Below, in pieces: positions 26,321-34,092 of a stretch of DNA of 64,000 bases; position 1 is the stretch's first letter, and each line of letters opens with the position of its first letter. Both the position numbers and the translations under genes were made by a program. Source of the stretch: an uncultured Rhodospirillales bacterium (GTDB taxonomy: Bacteria; Pseudomonadota; Alphaproteobacteria; ATCC43930; CGMCC-115725); contig CAIKMD010000003.1 of the NCBI GenBank assembly GCA_903828515.1, positions 62,001 to 126,000 on the forward strand, in the 5' to 3' direction. A model generated the notes under the pieces. It did no database searches. It was not told the origin of the DNA and saw nothing but the letters and a program-made list of their open reading frames with translations.

Positions 26321-27562
26321 ATGAAAAACGAACCGCCGCGCATTGACTGGCCCGAAGAGGGCCCGACCCGTTCACCCTATCGGGTGATGAACGATCCCGA
26401 GATTTACCGCCAGGAGATGCAGCGCATCTTTCGCGGGCCGGTCTGGCATTATCTCTGCCTCGATTGCGAGATTCCCAACGCGGGCGATTTCCGCACCACC
26501 TTCATCGGCGAGAATCCGATCATCGTGACCCGCGATGCCGACGGCGGCATCAACGCGATGGTCAATCGCTGCGCCCACAAGGGCGCGCTGCTCTGCATCG
26601 ATCCGTGCGGCAATCGCAAGGAATTCGCCTGCGTCTATCATGCCTGGACCTACAGCCTCAAAGGCGACCTGACCGCCGTCGCGTTTCAGCGCGGGCTTGC
26701 CGGCACCGGCGGCATGCCGTCCGACTTCGATCTGAAGCAGCACGGACTCGAGCGTGTGCGCGTCGAGAATTTCTGCGGCATGGTCTACGGCACGTTCGAC
26801 GACAAGCTCGAAGACGTCGAAACCTATCTCGGCCCCGAGATGTCCGCGCATGTCCGCCGCATCTTCAACCGGCCGGTCGAGGTGATCGGCTATTCGCACC
26901 AGTTGCTGCCGAACAACTGGAAACTCTACATGGAGAATTCGCGCGACCCCTATCACGCGACGATCCTTCATGCCTTCTATGCGACGTTCAAACTCAACCG
27001 CCTCTCGATGCAGGGCGGCGTCGCGCTCGGCCATAATGGCTGGCACAATTTGCTTTATTCGGCGGCGGAACGCGACATCCAGAAGGACGATTACCAGGGC
27101 AAGGGATTGCGCTCGGTGATCAAGGATGTCGGTCTCGAAGACAGCTCGTTCCTGACCCGGCTGCAGGAATTCGACGACGGCATCACCGTCGCGATCCAGT
27201 CGATCTTTCCGACCTGCAACACGCAGCAGATCTACAACACGCTGGCGATCCGCCAGACCGTGCCGCTCGGCCTGACCAAGTCCGAACTGCACGTCACCTG
27301 CTTCGGCTACAAGGACGACGACGCCGAGTTGCGCCGCATGCGCAATCAGCAGGCCAATCTGATCGGCCCGGCCGGTTATGTCTCGATGGAGGACGGCTCG
27401 GTCGGCGGCTATGTCCAGCGCGGCATCGCCGGCGCGGACAAGGATGAGGCCTCGATCATGGAAATGGGCGGCCGCGACATCAAACAGTCGCCCGGCGTGC
27501 GCGCGACCGAAGTGGCGTTGCGCGGCTTCTGGCAAGCCTATCGCGAGCTGATGGGTTTCTGA
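26321..27562 (+). CDS. Aromatic ring-hydroxylating dioxygenase, alpha subunit
   Basis: A 413-residue Rieske non-heme iron oxygenase subunit. Rieske ligands are C84-x-H86 and C104-x2-H107. The mononuclear iron site has the bridging Asp209, H212 and H217 in ENSRDPYHATILH. The layout resembles anthranilate/salicylate-type (group II) oxygenases, which act on aromatic carboxylic acids, but the substrate cannot be told. It needs a reductase and ferredoxin; none is in the operon. It begins 33 bases after rsmB and its beta subunit follows after two bases, so it may also be read from the rsmB transcript. Confidence 0.92.
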   Translation: MKNEPPRIDWPEEGPTRSPYRVMNDPEIYRQEMQRIFRGPVWHYLCLDCEIPNAGDFRTTFIGENPIIVTRDADGGINAMVNRCAHKGALLCIDPCGNRKEFACVYHAWTYSLKGDLTAVAFQRGLAGTGGMPSDFDLKQHGLERVRVENFCGMVYGTFDDKLEDVETYLGPEMSAHVRRIFNRPVEVIGYSHQLLPNNWKLYMENSRDPYHATILHAFYATFKLNRLSMQGGVALGHNGWHNLLYSAAERDIQKDDYQGKGLRSVIKDVGLEDSSFLTRLQEFDDGITVAIQSIFPTCNTQQIYNTLAIRQTVPLGLTKSELHVTCFGYKDDDAELRRMRNQQANLIGPAGYVSMEDGSVGGYVQRGIAGADKDEASIMEMGGRDIKQSPGVRATEVALRGFWQAYRELMGF

Positions 27563-27564
27563 TC

Positions 27565-28050
27565 ATGGCGAAAGCAACGCTCGACGACGCCACGCGGCGG
27601 AAGATCACCGACCTCAACGATTCCTATATCCGCGCGATCGACGACGACCGGCTCGAAGAATGGCCGGTACTGTTCACCGAGAAATGCCTTTATCGCATCA
27701 CCACGCGCGAGAATTACGCGCGCGGCTTCGAGATGCCGCTGATGGAAGGCATCAGCCGCGGCATGCTGATCGATCGCGTCACCGGCTATCGCCGCGTCAA
27801 TATCTATGAGCCGCATCGTTACACGCACATGGTGTCGGGCCTTGCCGTCGAAAAAATCGACGGCAACCGCGTCACCTGCCGCCAGAACTATCTCGTCATC
27901 CGCACCATGATCAACGGCGAGATGACCGTGTTCTCGGCCGGCATCTATTACGACAAGATCCTGCTCGGCGCCGACGGCGCGATGTTCGAGGAGCGGATCG
28001 TGGTGCAGGAATCCTGCCGGGTCGATACGCTTCTCGTGATTCCGCTTTGA
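27565..28050 (+). CDS. Aromatic ring-hydroxylating dioxygenase, beta subunit
   Basis: A 161-residue small subunit of the NTF2-like fold. The sequence has DLNDSYIRAIDDDRLEEWPVLF, ITTRENYARGFEMPL and RQNYLVIRT, the normal blocks of the beta subunits of two-component dioxygenases. It has a structural role in the alpha3-beta3 hexamer. Its stop codon is overlapped by the TTG start of the next gene, so the dioxygenase and the dehydrogenase-like pair are coupled. Confidence 0.92.
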   Translation: MAKATLDDATRRKITDLNDSYIRAIDDDRLEEWPVLFTEKCLYRITTRENYARGFEMPLMEGISRGMLIDRVTGYRRVNIYEPHRYTHMVSGLAVEKIDGNRVTCRQNYLVIRTMINGEMTVFSAGIYYDKILLGADGAMFEERIVVQESCRVDTLLVIPL

Positions 28051-28625
28051 CCGACGGCGGCGCGACCCTGACCGCCGCGGAAGCGGCGTTCCTCGTTGCC
28101 GCCGCCGACACGATCATTCCCGCCGACGAACTCTCGCCCTCGGGCAGCCAGTGCGGCGTGGTCGATTTCATCGACCGCGAATTGGCGGGACCCTACGGCC
28201 AGGGCGTGCGACTGTACCGCGACGGGCCCATCGTCAAAGGCAAGAAAGAGCACGGCTATCAATTGGGCCTCGCCCCGCGCGACTTCTTTCGCATCGGGAT
28301 CGAAGCGGCTGACGATTGGACCCGCGCGACCTATCAGAAGAATTTCGCTGAACTCGACGAGGCCGGGCGCCAGGCCGCCCTGACCGCGATGGAAACCGGC
28401 AAAGCAGCGTTCGAGAATTTCAACGCGCGCGAATTCTTCGAGGCATTGATCGCGATCGTGATGGAAGGGTTCTTCGCCGATCCGATCCATGGCGGCAATC
28501 GCGACGGGGCCGGATGGAAGATGGTCGGCTATCCCGGCCTGCCCGCCGATTACCGGGCGACGATCGAACCCAATCGCGGCAAGCGCCTTGATATCGTGCC
28601 GCGCGGAATCGCGGATCGTCGATAG
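28047..28625 (+). CDS. Gluconate 2-dehydrogenase subunit 3-like protein without export signal (copy 1)
   Basis: A 192-residue protein of the gluconate 2-dehydrogenase subunit 3 family, which pairs with a GMC flavoprotein and normally carries it across the membrane. Family blocks: ADTIIPADELSPSGSQCGVVDFIDREL and EGFFADPIHGGNRDGAGWKMVGYPG. It starts at TTG 28047, overlapping the dioxygenase beta stop, and has no twin-arginine signal or hydrophobic segment, unlike the paralogue at 30490. No other start exists upstream that would add one. The pair with the next gene is probably cytoplasmic, or depends on the other subunit for export. Confidence 0.87.
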   Translation: MTDGGATLTAAEAAFLVAAADTIIPADELSPSGSQCGVVDFIDRELAGPYGQGVRLYRDGPIVKGKKEHGYQLGLAPRDFFRIGIEAADDWTRATYQKNFAELDEAGRQAALTAMETGKAAFENFNAREFFEALIAIVMEGFFADPIHGGNRDGAGWKMVGYPGLPADYRATIEPNRGKRLDIVPRGIADRR

Positions 28626-28628
28626 ATC

Positions 28629-30401
28629 ATGGTCACGCGGCTCAAGGAAACCGATGCGGTGGTGATCGGAATCGGCTGGACTGGTTCGATCCTCGCGCTG
28701 GAACTCGCCAAGGCCGGATTGAATGTCGTGGGTCTCGAACGCGGCGCCGCGCGTCGGCCCGATAAGGATTTCGCGACACCGGAAATTCGCGACGAACTCA
28801 CTTACGCCGTGCGGCAGAAACTGGTGCAGGACCCGGCGGTCGAAACTTTCACCATGCGCCACGAGAGCGGCGAGACGGCGCTGCCGATCCGCCGCTTCGG
28901 CGCGTTCCTGCCCGGCATGGGATTGGGCGGTGCCGGCACGATCTGGAACGGGCTGACCTGGCGCTTCCTGCCGTTCGATCATCAATTGCGCAGCCGGATC
29001 GAAGCGCGTTACGGCAAAAGCGCGATCCCCGTCGACATGACGATTGCCGATTGGCAGATGAGCTATGACGAACTCGAACCGTTCTATGAGCGGTTCGAGA
29101 AATTATGCGGCACCTCGGGTAAGGCAGGCAATCTCCGTGGCACGCGGATCGACGGCGGCAATATCTTCGAAGGTCCGCGCCAATCCGATTACCCCAACCG
29201 GCCGCTCACCCAATCGCAGGCCGGCGCCTTGTTCGAACGCGCGGCCAAGAGCCTCGGCTATCATCCCTATCCGACTCCGGCCAGCACGATCAGCGCCGCC
29301 TATACCAATCCCGAAGGCGCGGTAATGGGCGCTTGCGAATATTGCGGGCATTGCGACCGCTTCGGGTGTGCGGTCAACGCCAAGGCCAGCCCCAACGCCT
29401 CGGTCTTGCCGATCCTCCTGCAGGATCGTCACTTCACGTTGCGCGCCGATTCGTTCGTGACGCAGATCGTCTATGACAAGGCATCGCGCAAGGCGACCGC
29501 CGTGCGTTATGTCGATATGAACACCGGCCAGGAATTCGAACAGCCGGCCGGACTGATCGCGCTGTGCTCCTACACATTCAGCAACACGCGCCTCATGCTG
29601 CTGTCCGGCATCGGCACGCCTTACGACCCGCAGACGATGACCGGCGCGGTCGGCAAGAATTACTGCTATCAGGTCACGGCACCGCAGCATCTCTTCTTCG
29701 CCGATGAAGAGATCAACCCGTTCATGGCAACCGGCGCGCATGCGATGAACATCGACGATTTCAACGGCGACAATTTCGATCACGAGGGTCTGGGATTCTT
29801 CGGCGGTGCGTTGATCTTCGCCGGACCGACCCATGGCCGGCCAATCATGGGCCGCGCCTTGCCGCCCGGCACGCCGCGCTGGGGCCGCGCGTGGAAGCAG
29901 GCGACGGCCCAATGGTACAACCACAGTTTCTCGATCCATGCCTCGGGTGCGAGCTATGCGCATCGCGGCAATTACCTCGATCTCGATCCGACCTATCGCG
30001 ACAGACTGGGCCGGCCGCTTTTGCGCATGACCTATAATTTCCGCGACAACGACCGGAAGCTCTCGGCCTACGTCGCGGAAAAAGCATCCGGCCTGGCCAA
30101 GGCCATGAACCCGACCGTGATGGGGCCGGCGCAGCCGCGACGCGGCGATTTCGACGTCGCGCCCTATCAGTCGACGCACAATACCGGCGGCACGATCATG
30201 GGGGCCGATCCGAAGACCAGCGTGGTCAACCGCTATCTCCAATCCTGGGACGCCGACAACCTCTTCATCCTCGGCGCGTCGGTCTTTCCGCAGAACCCCG
30301 CCCATCCGCCGACCGGCGCGGTCGGGGCGCTGGCCTATTGGGCGGCGCAGGCGATCACCACGCGCTATCTCAAATCGCCGGGAAAACTCGTCTCGGCCTG
30401 A
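28629..30401 (+). CDS. GMC family oxidoreductase, gluconate 2-dehydrogenase flavoprotein type (copy 1)
   Basis: A 590-residue FAD enzyme. The dinucleotide motif is VVIGIGWTGS near residues 11-20, then VVGLERG. A four-cysteine cluster C236-x2-C239-x2-C242-x4-C247 (CEYCGHCDRFGC) probably binds an Fe-S cluster, as in FAD-glucose dehydrogenases. The active-site His appears as STHNTGGTIMG (H517), but the place where GMC enzymes have the catalytic Asn reads AHPPTG (P560), whereas the paralogue has HNPTG. Substrate unknown. It follows the subunit-3 gene after three bases. Confidence 0.9.
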   Translation: MVTRLKETDAVVIGIGWTGSILALELAKAGLNVVGLERGAARRPDKDFATPEIRDELTYAVRQKLVQDPAVETFTMRHESGETALPIRRFGAFLPGMGLGGAGTIWNGLTWRFLPFDHQLRSRIEARYGKSAIPVDMTIADWQMSYDELEPFYERFEKLCGTSGKAGNLRGTRIDGGNIFEGPRQSDYPNRPLTQSQAGALFERAAKSLGYHPYPTPASTISAAYTNPEGAVMGACEYCGHCDRFGCAVNAKASPNASVLPILLQDRHFTLRADSFVTQIVYDKASRKATAVRYVDMNTGQEFEQPAGLIALCSYTFSNTRLMLLSGIGTPYDPQTMTGAVGKNYCYQVTAPQHLFFADEEINPFMATGAHAMNIDDFNGDNFDHEGLGFFGGALIFAGPTHGRPIMGRALPPGTPRWGRAWKQATAQWYNHSFSIHASGASYAHRGNYLDLDPTYRDRLGRPLLRMTYNFRDNDRKLSAYVAEKASGLAKAMNPTVMGPAQPRRGDFDVAPYQSTHNTGGTIMGADPKTSVVNRYLQSWDADNLFILGASVFPQNPAHPPTGAVGALAYWAAQAITTRYLKSPGKLVSA

Positions 30402-30489
30402 ACGCGAAATCGTTGCTGCGTTCGCGTGGGCAATCGGTTTATCCTCCCTACAACGAAACGGTGCATGACACCGACGAAAGGGGGAGACG

Positions 30490-31215
30490 ATGGTCGATCA
30501 AACCATTCCGCGCCGCAATTTTTTGAAGGGCGCGGGGGTCGCCGGCACTGCCGTCGCGGCCACATTATCGAGCGGTTTGGCCGCTTGTGCCGACGGGCAG
30601 ACACCCAGCGCGGCCGCCGCCAAACCGGCAACCCCGCCCAGCGAGCCGCTTCTGACCCTCACGCCCGGCGAGGCGGCGTTCCTGTCGGCGGTCTACGACA
30701 CCTTCATTCCCGCCGACCAGTTCTCGCCCTCGGGGACCGATTGTGGGCTGGTCGTCTATATCGACCGCCAGTTGGCCGGGGCCTGGGGCCAGGGCGCGCG
30801 TTTCTATCGCATGGGTCCCTTCCTTCCGGGTAAGCCCGAGCAGGGTTATCAGCTGCCCCTGACGCCGCGCGAATATTTCGCCAACGGCATTGCCGCCGCC
30901 AATGCGTGGTCGCGCAAGACCTATGGCACGCCGTTCGACCAACTCAGCCCGGCCGACCGCGACGCCGCGCTCAAGACCATGGACGGCGGCAAGGCCGAGT
31001 TCGTCGACTTCAATTCAAAGCGGTTTCTCGAAACACTTTATCAGTCGGCGATGGAGGGGTTCTTCGCCGATCCGATCTATGGCGGCAATCGCGACAAGGT
31101 CTCGTGGAAGATGGTGAACTATCCCGGCCTGCCGGCGACCTATGCCACCAAGGCGGCCGAGTATCGCGGCAAGAAGGTCAACCTGTCGCCGCAATCCATC
31201 GCCGATCTCAACTGA
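30490..31215 (+). CDS. Gluconate 2-dehydrogenase subunit 3-like protein with Tat signal (copy 2)
   Basis: A 241-residue subunit 3 homologue. It begins MVDQTIPRRNFLKGAGVAGT, a clear twin-arginine signal (RRNFLKG), and a possible lipobox (GLAAC, near residue 36) suggests it may be lipid-anchored in the periplasm. An Ala-Pro linker leads to the family domain (YDTFIPADQFSPSGTDCGL). It probably takes its GMC partner, encoded 11 bases downstream, through the Tat system. It is the paralogue of the gene at 28047, which lacks the signal. Confidence 0.92.
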   Translation: MVDQTIPRRNFLKGAGVAGTAVAATLSSGLAACADGQTPSAAAAKPATPPSEPLLTLTPGEAAFLSAVYDTFIPADQFSPSGTDCGLVVYIDRQLAGAWGQGARFYRMGPFLPGKPEQGYQLPLTPREYFANGIAAANAWSRKTYGTPFDQLSPADRDAALKTMDGGKAEFVDFNSKRFLETLYQSAMEGFFADPIYGGNRDKVSWKMVNYPGLPATYATKAAEYRGKKVNLSPQSIADLN

Positions 31216-31226
31216 GGGGAACCGTC

Positions 31227-32996
31227 ATGGCGAAGACGATGAAACACGTCGATGCGGTATGCGTCGGCATGGGTTGGACCGGCAGCATCATGGCGCGCGA
31301 ACTGACCAAGGCGGGTTTGACCGTGGTCGGATTGGAACGCGGCGCCAACCGCACGCCGGCGGAGAATTTCGTCCTGCCGACGGTGCGCGACGAACTCAAA
31401 TACCGACTGCGGCTCGACACCATGCTCGACACCTCGGTCGAGACGATCACCATGCGCCACGAACCCGGCGAGACCGCTTTGCCGATGCGACGCTGGGAAA
31501 CCTTCAACATGGGCGACGGGCTCGGCGGATCGGGGCTGCATTGGAACGGCATCACCTGGCGCTTCGCGCCCAGCGAGTTCGTGCTCCGCAGTCACCTCAC
31601 GCAACGCTATGGCAAGAACGCGATCCCCGCCGACGTGACGATTCAGGATTGGGGCATCACCTATGACGAACTTGAGCCGCATTACGACCGGTTCGAGAAG
31701 CTTTGCGGCGTGTCGGGCAAGGCCGGCAACCTCAAAGGCCAGATCGTCGAGGGCGGCAATCCGTTCGAAGGCCCGCGCCAGAACGAATATCCCAACAAGC
31801 CGCTGATCCTGTCGCAAGGCGGCGCGATGTTCATGAAGGCGGCGCAGGGCCTGGGCTATCACCCGTTCCAGACGCCGGCCTCGAATTCCAGCGCGCCCTA
31901 TACCAACCCCGAGGGCCTGACCATCGGCCAATGCCAGTATTGCGGCCATTGCGAATTCTTCGGCTGTGAATCGAACGCCAAGGCGAGCCCCAATGTCTGC
32001 GTTCTGCCGGCCCTGATGCGCGATTCGAAATTCGAACTGCGCACCGACTCTTATGTCAGCCGGCTGATCTACGACAAGCACGCCCGGAAAGTGACCGGCG
32101 TCGTCTATATCGACCGTCGCACCGGCGAGGAAATCACTCAGACCGCCGATATCGTCATCCTCTCGGCCTATCCGTTCAACAACACGCTGCTCCTGCTGCT
32201 GGCAGGGATCGGGCAGCCCTATGACCCGCATACCGGCAAGGGGACCGTCGGCAAGAACTACTGCTATCAGACCATCGGCGGCGTCAGTCTGTTCGTCGAG
32301 GAAGAGATCAATCCGTGGATCGGCACCGGCACCTCCGCCGCGTCGATCGACGATTTCCAGGCCGACAATTTCGATCACGGTGGTCTCGGCTTCTTCGGCG
32401 GCGGTTATATCTGCGTGTCGGGCAGTGGCGGCCGGCCGATCCAGGTTCGCGCGACCCCACCAGGCACGCCGCGCTGGGGCACCGCGTGGAAAGAGGCGAA
32501 TGCCAAGTGGTACAACCACAATCTCAGCCTCACCTCGCATGGCTGCAATTACGCACATCGCAACAATTATCTCGATCTCGATCCGACCTATAAAGACGCG
32601 ATCGGCCGGCCTTTGGTGCGCCAGACCTATAATTACCGCGACAACGACTACAAAATGTCGGCTTACGTCACGGCAAAGGCGGCCGAGATCGCCAAGGCGA
32701 TGGGCGCCAAGATCGTCAATCCGCCGCAGCCGCGCACCGGCAATTTCGGCGCCACCAACGGCCAGGCGACGCATCACACCGGCGGCTGCATCATGGGCAC
32801 CGATCCGAAGACCAGCGTGGTGAACCGCTATCTCCAGAACTGGAACGCGAGCAATCTTTTCGTGATGGGCGGCGCGGTCTATCCGCAAAATGCCGGGCAC
32901 AATCCGACCGGCACGATGGGCGCACTTGCCTATTGGTCGGCGAACGCGATCGTGAACCAGTATCTCAAATCGCCGGGGGCATTGGTTCACGCGTGA
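31227..32996 (+). CDS. GMC family oxidoreductase, gluconate 2-dehydrogenase flavoprotein type (copy 2)
   Basis: A 589-residue FAD enzyme, paralogue of the protein at 28629 and alignable along its whole length with hardly any gaps. It has the flavin motif VCVGMGWTGS, the cysteine cluster C236, C239, C242, C247 (CQYCGHCEFFGC), the active-site His in HHTGGCIMG (516-517) and the catalytic Asn559 in HNPTG, all complete. The partner subunit has a Tat signal and a c-type cytochrome follows with a four-base overlap, so electrons from the substrate probably go to the respiratory chain in the periplasm. Substrate unknown; sugar acids and alcohols are the known range of the family. Confidence 0.92.
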   Translation: MAKTMKHVDAVCVGMGWTGSIMARELTKAGLTVVGLERGANRTPAENFVLPTVRDELKYRLRLDTMLDTSVETITMRHEPGETALPMRRWETFNMGDGLGGSGLHWNGITWRFAPSEFVLRSHLTQRYGKNAIPADVTIQDWGITYDELEPHYDRFEKLCGVSGKAGNLKGQIVEGGNPFEGPRQNEYPNKPLILSQGGAMFMKAAQGLGYHPFQTPASNSSAPYTNPEGLTIGQCQYCGHCEFFGCESNAKASPNVCVLPALMRDSKFELRTDSYVSRLIYDKHARKVTGVVYIDRRTGEEITQTADIVILSAYPFNNTLLLLLAGIGQPYDPHTGKGTVGKNYCYQTIGGVSLFVEEEINPWIGTGTSAASIDDFQADNFDHGGLGFFGGGYICVSGSGGRPIQVRATPPGTPRWGTAWKEANAKWYNHNLSLTSHGCNYAHRNNYLDLDPTYKDAIGRPLVRQTYNYRDNDYKMSAYVTAKAAEIAKAMGAKIVNPPQPRTGNFGATNGQATHHTGGCIMGTDPKTSVVNRYLQNWNASNLFVMGGAVYPQNAGHNPTGTMGALAYWSANAIVNQYLKSPGALVHA

Positions 32997-33364
32997 GCAG
33001 GGTCAGAACACGTGTCGCTTGTATCGCCATCGCCTTCGCACTGACCGGTGTGCCGCCATCGTGGGCGACCGACGCGCAGCATGGCGCGGCGGTGTTCGAA
33101 AGCTGCAAGGCCTGTCACAACGACCAGGATGACGCGCTGGGCCCCAATCTGATCGGCGTGTTCGGCCGCAAGGCCGGTACGTTGCCCGGCTTTCACTATT
33201 CGAACGCGATGAAGAACGCGGGCTTCGTCTGGACCGCCGCCAATCTCAAGGATTATCTCACCGACCCGCAGGCCAAGGTCAAAGGCAACCGGATGCCGTT
33301 TTCGGGCCTGGCCAATCCCGGCGATCTCGACGATCTCATCGCCTATCTGCAAACCCTGAAATAG
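32993..33364 (+). CDS. Periplasmic class I c-type cytochrome
   Basis: A 123-residue cytochrome c starting with GTG at 32993, four bases inside the GMC gene. A signal peptide ends in SWA before residue 26. The haem motif is C38-K-A-C41-H42 and the axial Met is M101 in GNRMPF, giving the c2/c550 pattern with GPNLIGVFGRKAG in between. It is the natural electron acceptor for the Tat-exported dehydrogenase. The operon ends here; rpe starts 61 bases on. Confidence 0.92.
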   Translation: MSRVRTRVACIAIAFALTGVPPSWATDAQHGAAVFESCKACHNDQDDALGPNLIGVFGRKAGTLPGFHYSNAMKNAGFVWTAANLKDYLTDPQAKVKGNRMPFSGLANPGDLDDLIAYLQTLK

Positions 33365-33425
33365 CGGATTTTCGGCCCGGCCCGCGCGCCTTGCCCCCGC
33401 GCCCCATCCCTGATACCAAACCGGT

Positions 33426-34088
33426 ATGCAGCAGAAAGTTCGCATCGCGCCCTCGATCCTGTCGGCCGATTTCGCCCGTTTGGGCGAGGAGGTCCGCGCG
33501 ATCGAGACGGCGGGGGCGGATTATGTGCATGTCGATGTGATGGACGGGCATTTCGTGCCCAATCTCACCATCGGGCCGAATGTCGTGAAGGCCCTGCGGT
33601 CGCATTCGAAATTGCCCTTCGACGTCCATCTGATGATCGCGCCGGTCGATCCCTACGTCGCCGAATTCGCCGCGGCCGGCGCCGACATCATCACCCTCCA
33701 TCCCGAGGCCGGACCGCATCTCCACCGCACGCTGCAACTCATCAAAAGCCACGGCAAAAAAGCGGGCGTGGCGCTCAACCCGGCGACGCCGGTCGATGCG
33801 GTGGATTACGTCATGGACGCCGTCGATCTCATTCTGGTGATGAGCGTCAATCCGGGCTTCGGCGGCCAGAGCTTCATTCCCGAGGCGCTGGAGAAAATCA
33901 AAATTCTTCGCGCCCGCATCGACAAGTCGGGCCGCGCGATCGATCTCGAAGTCGATGGCGGCATCAACGACGACACCGCGCGCGCCGCGATCGCCGCGGG
34001 CGCCGACGTTCTGGTCGCGGGCACCGCGACGTTTACCGGTGGCGCCGGCGCCTATGCCGGCAACATCCGACGCTTGCGCGGCGGATAA
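33426..34088 (+). CDS. rpe: Ribulose-phosphate 3-epimerase
   Basis: A 220-residue TIM-barrel enzyme that interconverts D-ribulose 5-phosphate and D-xylulose 5-phosphate. The motifs are complete: [44 protein letters not shown] and EVDGGIN. It lies downstream of the cytochrome c gene and directly ahead of the heparinase-like gene. The order rpe-heparinase-purH is often seen in this class. Confidence 0.95.
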   Translation: MQQKVRIAPSILSADFARLGEEVRAIETAGADYVHVDVMDGHFVPNLTIGPNVVKALRSHSKLPFDVHLMIAPVDPYVAEFAAAGADIITLHPEAGPHLHRTLQLIKSHGKKAGVALNPATPVDAVDYVMDAVDLILVMSVNPGFGGQSFIPEALEKIKILRARIDKSGRAIDLEVDGGINDDTARAAIAAGADVLVAGTATFTGGAGAYAGNIRRLRGG

Positions 34089-34092
34089 CCCG

